From: Mactromeris polynyma
Lineage: Eukaryota > Mollusca > Bivalvia > Venerida > Mactridae
Direction of reading: 5' to 3'
DNA length: 64,000 nt
Assembly (NCBI GenBank): GCA_032209605.1
Contig: JASFXZ010000005.1
Location: 19,954,860 to 20,018,859 of the forward strand
The translations under genes and the position numbers were made by a program. Positions 44,401-50,400 of this stretch are shown here, in pieces (within the stretch, counting starts at the first letter, position 1; every line of letters begins with the position of its first letter). The notes under the pieces were generated by a model. That model was not told the DNA's origin and did no database searches. It saw nothing but the letters and a program-made list of their open reading frames with translations.

Positions 44401-47400
44401 CTCAGGATTTATGATACATTTGTAATGTTTTCAAATAATGATAAATCTCATCAAGGGTCACTTATTCTTACTAAAGTAGCAGGAAAATCACCGAATGTAG
44501 GCAGGGGGGCCCTCGGGGGGGGGGGGGGGGCGGAATTTCCCTTAATTATGATCATTCATGTAAGAAAAGTAGCCGGGTGATGATGTTTAGGTAACAAGGT
44601 AATTTTACCGGCTCCCAGCTCTTCTTGGTGATGATGTTTAGGTAACAAGGTAATTTTACCGGCTCCCAGCTCTTCTTGGTGATGATGTTTAGGTAACAAG
44701 GTAATTTTACCGGCTCCCAGCTCTTCTTGGTGATGATGTTTAGGTAACAAGGTAATTTTACCGGCTCCCAGCTCTTCTTGGTGATGATGTTTAGGTAACA
44801 AGGTAATTTTACCGGCTCCCAGCTCTTCTTGGTGATGATGTTTAGGTAACAAGGTAATTTAACCGGCTCCAAGCTCTTCTTGGTGATGATGTTTAGGTAA
44901 CAAGGTAATTTTACCGGCTCCCAGCTCTTCTTGGTGATGATGTTTAGGTAACAAGGTAATTTTACCGGCTCCCAGCTCTTCTTGGTGATGATGTTTAGGT
45001 AACAAGGTAATTTTACCGGCTCCCAGCTCTTCTTGGTGATGATGTTTAGGTAACAAGGTAATTTTACCGGCTCCCAGCTCTTCTTGGTGATGATGTTTAG
45101 GTAACAAGGTAATTTTACCGGCTCCCAGCTATTCTTGGTGATGATGTTTAGGTAACAAGGTAATTTTACCGGCTCCCAGCTCTTCTTGGTGATGATGTTT
45201 AGGTAACAAGGTAATTTTACCGGCTCCCAGCTCTTCTTGACACCCCTGCTCAGTCTATTTGAATGATTTTATGATAAATGTTGTAACACTAATGCTGGTT
45301 TCATGAATGTGCTATTTTGAGGGTTATTTCAATACTTGGTGAGATCTTCTTAGCAGAGATAGCATTGTAATTATTTGCTTGTGTTATTTCTTCATTATTC
45401 TCGTATTTTCACAGTTAGTGTTTTGATAGATTCCATATTGTTCATGTATACAACAATGCACCAAGGAATATATCTCACAATGCAATATGTTGGCTACTGA
45501 TGTACATGTCTGATAGAGGAAATTGCTTTATTATAAACTGATAGATTGGTTGTGTTTCCCGGAGGACGTTCTGTGAATGAATGGTAACACAGATTTGTCA
45601 GAACATCCTGTCACCTTATATCCTGTTATTTGACTCACTGGTATGTTTGTGTGACTTACTGGCGCCAGTATATGAATATTTCCCACTTCAGCCATCCCCA
45701 ATATCGTCTCAAAATCCATATTTGAAGAGTTTGTGCATCAAGGGACATAAATCTCTTTGAATGCAGGGTAGTAGAACTAAAATGCCAAATATGCCGTCTG
45801 CATCTTGTCACATGTATACATGCAAATGTATGCACAAAGTAACATGAATAAATTGACTACAACAAACAAACGATTTACTGCTATTATCCAGTGGTTTCTT
45901 CTGGAGTGCTTTGCAGTTCTCAAAAAGTTCCTGATTCTTGTAAACTTCTAGAATTTTACCTGCCTAAATGAATATTTAACAGACTTGTCAGTGTCGAACT
46001 CGTTTAGAAAATTTCATTTCAAACGTCTTCCTCAGCCATTCATGTAAAATTGTGTTACTGGTAATATATCATTTTCAATGATATTTCAGTGGCAGAGAAC
46101 AGGAAGTGTGAGTCAGTGTGAGGATGGAATGTCGACCGATACTGATGAGCTTGATGATCCGGATCGTCTGCTGCTTGGTGGCGGCACATCAAGCTCCCAC
46201 ATGATGGAGAAATTCAGAGGCGTTAGGAATGAGATGAGACGAAGAATTCTTCATACTAGGGATATCATCGGAGACGGAAAAGTGAGTAACTGCACTGGTT
46301 TTATTTAAATTACCCAAAATCAGACAACCTTAGTAAATCTCTGCAATTTGACTAGACTCAATAGTTTGACATGTTATCAGTCAGATATTGTAAGGAATAT
46401 CAAGAAAGACACAGATAAACAATGCTGCTATATTTACATAAGTGTTCCTGGAATTTGGAAGCCATATTTTCATAACTTGGCAATCTGAAATGCTTTTGAA
46501 AAAGTATTATAATGTAAAAAATATTGTTCTTCCCTGTATGTTAATGTTATGTCTCAAATTTTACATTTTTTATGATAGGGACTGGATGTATTTGTTTTTC
46601 ATTTATTCTGTCTGCATTGCATTGTTATCTTTATTGTTGTAAAGTCTGACCTGAGGTGTATCTGTATCTAATCTGTTGTCTGGATGATTTCTCTGGAAAC
46701 TGAGTATATGAATTTTCTCTTGTCTGAATTATTGGTCTCCTACAAGGGAGACAGATGCTTGATTATTGGAACAATATTTTCTATTACCAGGAGAGTTATT
46801 TCCCTTAGTATTGTACAGTCCTCTTAGCATTGGACAGCATGTTTCAGAGTGAAATTGTGTTTGTTTGCCAAGTCCTTTGCTTCATAAAAAGAACAGTTAT
46901 GAGTTATACAGTTTGTATAAGTGTCCAATGACTACATTGAATATTTATTAATATACCCATTGTGATGAAAGCATCATGCTTGCTTGAATCACTGTTGTTG
47001 TTGTTGAGTCTGCTTCCTGTATGAGTTTTTATTAGGGGCTGTGGTTGTGACCTACGTGGGGTTTGAATCAAATACCTCAGGGAAAACGGCACTTTATACA
47101 CTACACTGCAGCTTCACAAAGATTATTTAAATCATCTTATTTACATAATAATCATCATTCTAACATTATTGGTTTTCTGTATTTTATGCTTTTCAGTCCC
47201 AACATTTGTGTTCAGCATATCAGACTGCGCCTGGAATAAACCAGTCTGTTAGCTCTACAGATAGCTGTTCTAGTGGACATGGTAGCCAGTCTAGTCAACC
47301 TTGGAATGACCTTGATTCTCAAGGTCAGATGTCAGGACCAATTCTTGGTATAGCTAGAGTACATTCTAATTATTCTCCATCACCTGCAGAGAAGGATTTT

Positions 47401-50400
47401 CTTCAATTAAGGGTTAGTTGTATGATAATTATGAGTTATTATTGACTTAATTATTTGATGTGATTTTATATCAAGATATATGATTGGAGACAGATACGAT
47501 GTATGTACATTTATTATGTGAGCGCTACTATGGGATTTACAACCTCTTCTGTAAGTGACGTCATTTCAAGAAACGTGATGTCACTATTTGCAAGCAGGAA
47601 ACAGTATTTACTCCACATGGTCACTTCGTTTTCATAGTATCATATGGGACAAATATTGCTTACTGCCAGTACATGGTGACATCACTTAAAGAAGTGGTTG
47701 GAAATCGTACAGCGGCGCTCATATACTGGTCAAAAGAGCTGATCCACCTTTTCTGTTTCCTATAGTTTCTAAAAGCTATTCTGTTAATCTGATTGCAGTT
47801 TGATATTTATGATTCAAATGAATTGAAATATCAAAAACAGTTGACAAGCCAGTCAAAATCATAGTCACTGTTTCAGATCAGTCAGTCAGTTTGCAGTGAT
47901 GGTTCTCAAAATAAAAAATGCATGTTAGCTCATTTTACCAGTATAAATATTGTTTCTTGATTCAATTGGCATAACAACTTTTTGCTGATTAACATTTCTT
48001 AGCATTTTAAATGAATGGTTTCATGTTTGGTACAACATTGAAAGAAAATATGTGTAACACATTTCAGCTCTAATGATGATGCAATATGTTGTAATGTGAA
48101 GTGACATTACATCTCTCATTTCTCATTGGACAGCCCACATGTCACTCCTTGTTCCTCACTACCTCAACACCTCATTCTGGACTCTTGCATCCATCTTATT
48201 TCAATATGTCTGTGATTGTTTTGTAGAGAGGAGAAAAGGTCCATGTATTGGAAGCCACAAGTTCTGGTATCTGGAAAGGACAAATAGACAATCGTGTAGG
48301 GTACTTCCATTTTAACTTTGTTGATATGATCACTGAAACTACTCCTATGAATACTAGAAAAGAGAAAACCCGCAGACGGATGAACAGGCGATCAAAACCT
48401 CAAACCGTTGAAGAATTGCTACAGAGAATTGGATTAGAGGTAAAGTAATTGTATAAATTAAAGTCAAAGTTTCTGTGTCATTGGCTAGTTCTGTGTATCG
48501 ATTCTGCTTTATCTTAGTAGATGTTCTGTTTCATTCCTTCAGCAGTTTTTTGATGGAATTAAAGAAGTTAATGCTTTATTTGGGTATGATTTATTTAATT
48601 TACATCGATTTTGAAGCAAGTTAAAACATCTTATATTAATCACTCTTAATGACTGATTTATGGGTGTCTTGCTTGTCCTTGCACTTTACAGGAATTGTTT
48701 AGACTGTGGAAGGATCTAACCCATGGTGGTATATGAACAATGCCCTTAAGATCAGGATCTGTCAATCTTGACTCCATGCCGGACGCTACCGACTAATTGA
48801 TTATAATAAACTTGGTAATGAGAAATATACCATTTTATTCTAATTTCAGCATTTGACCAACGTGTTCTTGATGAATGGTTATGACAACCTGGAAATATTT
48901 GCTGAACTCGATCATGAAGATCTTAATGCACTTAACATCTTGGATTCTGAGTCACGAACAAAACTGATCACCGCTGCGGAACTCCTCATAGATTACAATG
49001 GTTGGTGATTTTGTTGTTGTTTTCCCTGTTGTTAGTATCTTTGATGGATCATGTTTATTTTAAGGCATTCTGCAATGAGATTTGGATACTTCGTTCAGTT
49101 ATTCAGGCTTTCCAGCTGCCCTAAAGTTCTTAAAAATTACTCTCTTTTTTATTTTAACTTTTCATTGAAATTTCTATTTTTTTTTCAATATATGTAAGTT
49201 GATATTGTCACAACCTAAAAGAGGTAGGCAGTTCCTGAAACAGCCCTAATCTTTTAGAACGGAGTCCTAAAATTAGTTCAGAATAGCCATAAAATTAGCC
49301 TTATTTTTTTGTGAGAAGCTGCAAAGCCTGGTTTTGCCATGCTGAAACTTGATCTATTTATACTGAAATATTTTGTCCTGTTAATGTTGAATGTTTGTGT
49401 GACTACAGGATTGCTTGATTCCACCCTTCTTTCCAGTAGTTGGACCATATTTTCTTCTCTGCTCAGTAACTTTCTTTTATAACTAGGCAAAAAATGTTTA
49501 GCATGTCAATAATATAACATAATTACATCAAACTAATCATTGTTCAAAGAATACTCACTTGACAGTTGTTTAGTTCAAGGTGAAGAGAGATATAACTTTG
49601 TCCTAAAAAATTGCATTGATTTTAACTGTTTCGGTTTATCTTCTGTAGATGGACCAACAGAGCCTCTTGTAAGGACCAGTCGATCAACATCTGCTACACC
49701 AACAAGTCAGCAATACGCAGTACCATGGACAAGCTTCTTCCCATCATCATCAAAACCTTCTGCAGGAAGTAGAGATTCTGGTTGCTATGACAGCAATGAA
49801 TGCATGAATCGCGAGAATGATCCGTATGCAAGCCGTAACAGAGTAATTATTGATAAAGAAAACCTAAGACCAGGTGTAACTAGGAAAGTTGTGTACCAGC
49901 AGGGTGTAGCTGGAGGTAATGTACAGGGTGCTAAGATACAAAATGGGGGGAAAGTGGACAATGAGGGAGAAGAGGAGAAAACATATACTGAAGAAGACCA
50001 AGAAGTGTGCCATTTAACCGGGTTTCAAAGTAGCCAGGTCAATAGGTCGTCTCCACGACAACCAAGTACAACTCTAGTCAATGGACGAGATAGTGCAAGC
50101 AGTGATATACATAGTCACTATAGATCTTTAAATATACCAGCATTAGGTCCAGACTGGAAAGTGTTCGCTGATTCATTCTCACAAACTTCTCCTTATGGAT
50201 CACTTAGTGATAGCTTTCATACTGGACAAGATACTGACATGAATCTAGGTTCTGCAATGTCTTCTAGTATCCATGGTGATAACTGCATGCATAATACTTT
50301 GAAAAAGAAATCAAAGCCATATGCCCGTAAAATTTCTCCAAGTGTTCCAACCAAAGATGCTCAAGTGCAAGTAATGTGTCCTTTGGGCCTTTTTCCACTT

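Larger units (their letters stand above)
42070..46089 (+). other. SASH1 intron, 4.0 kb
   Basis: The intron contains a CCCCTTCGAAG-type element (42409-42602), G-rich runs (near 43526 and 44505-44531) and the 51-bp array (44572-45240). No other exon is recognised. Confidence 0.6.

Noticed and set aside
44552..45107. Minus-strand ORFs with 17-residue peptide repeats
   Set aside because: They arise because the 51-bp unit is a multiple of three. DNA identity of the units and lack of codon-level constraint argue against a gene.
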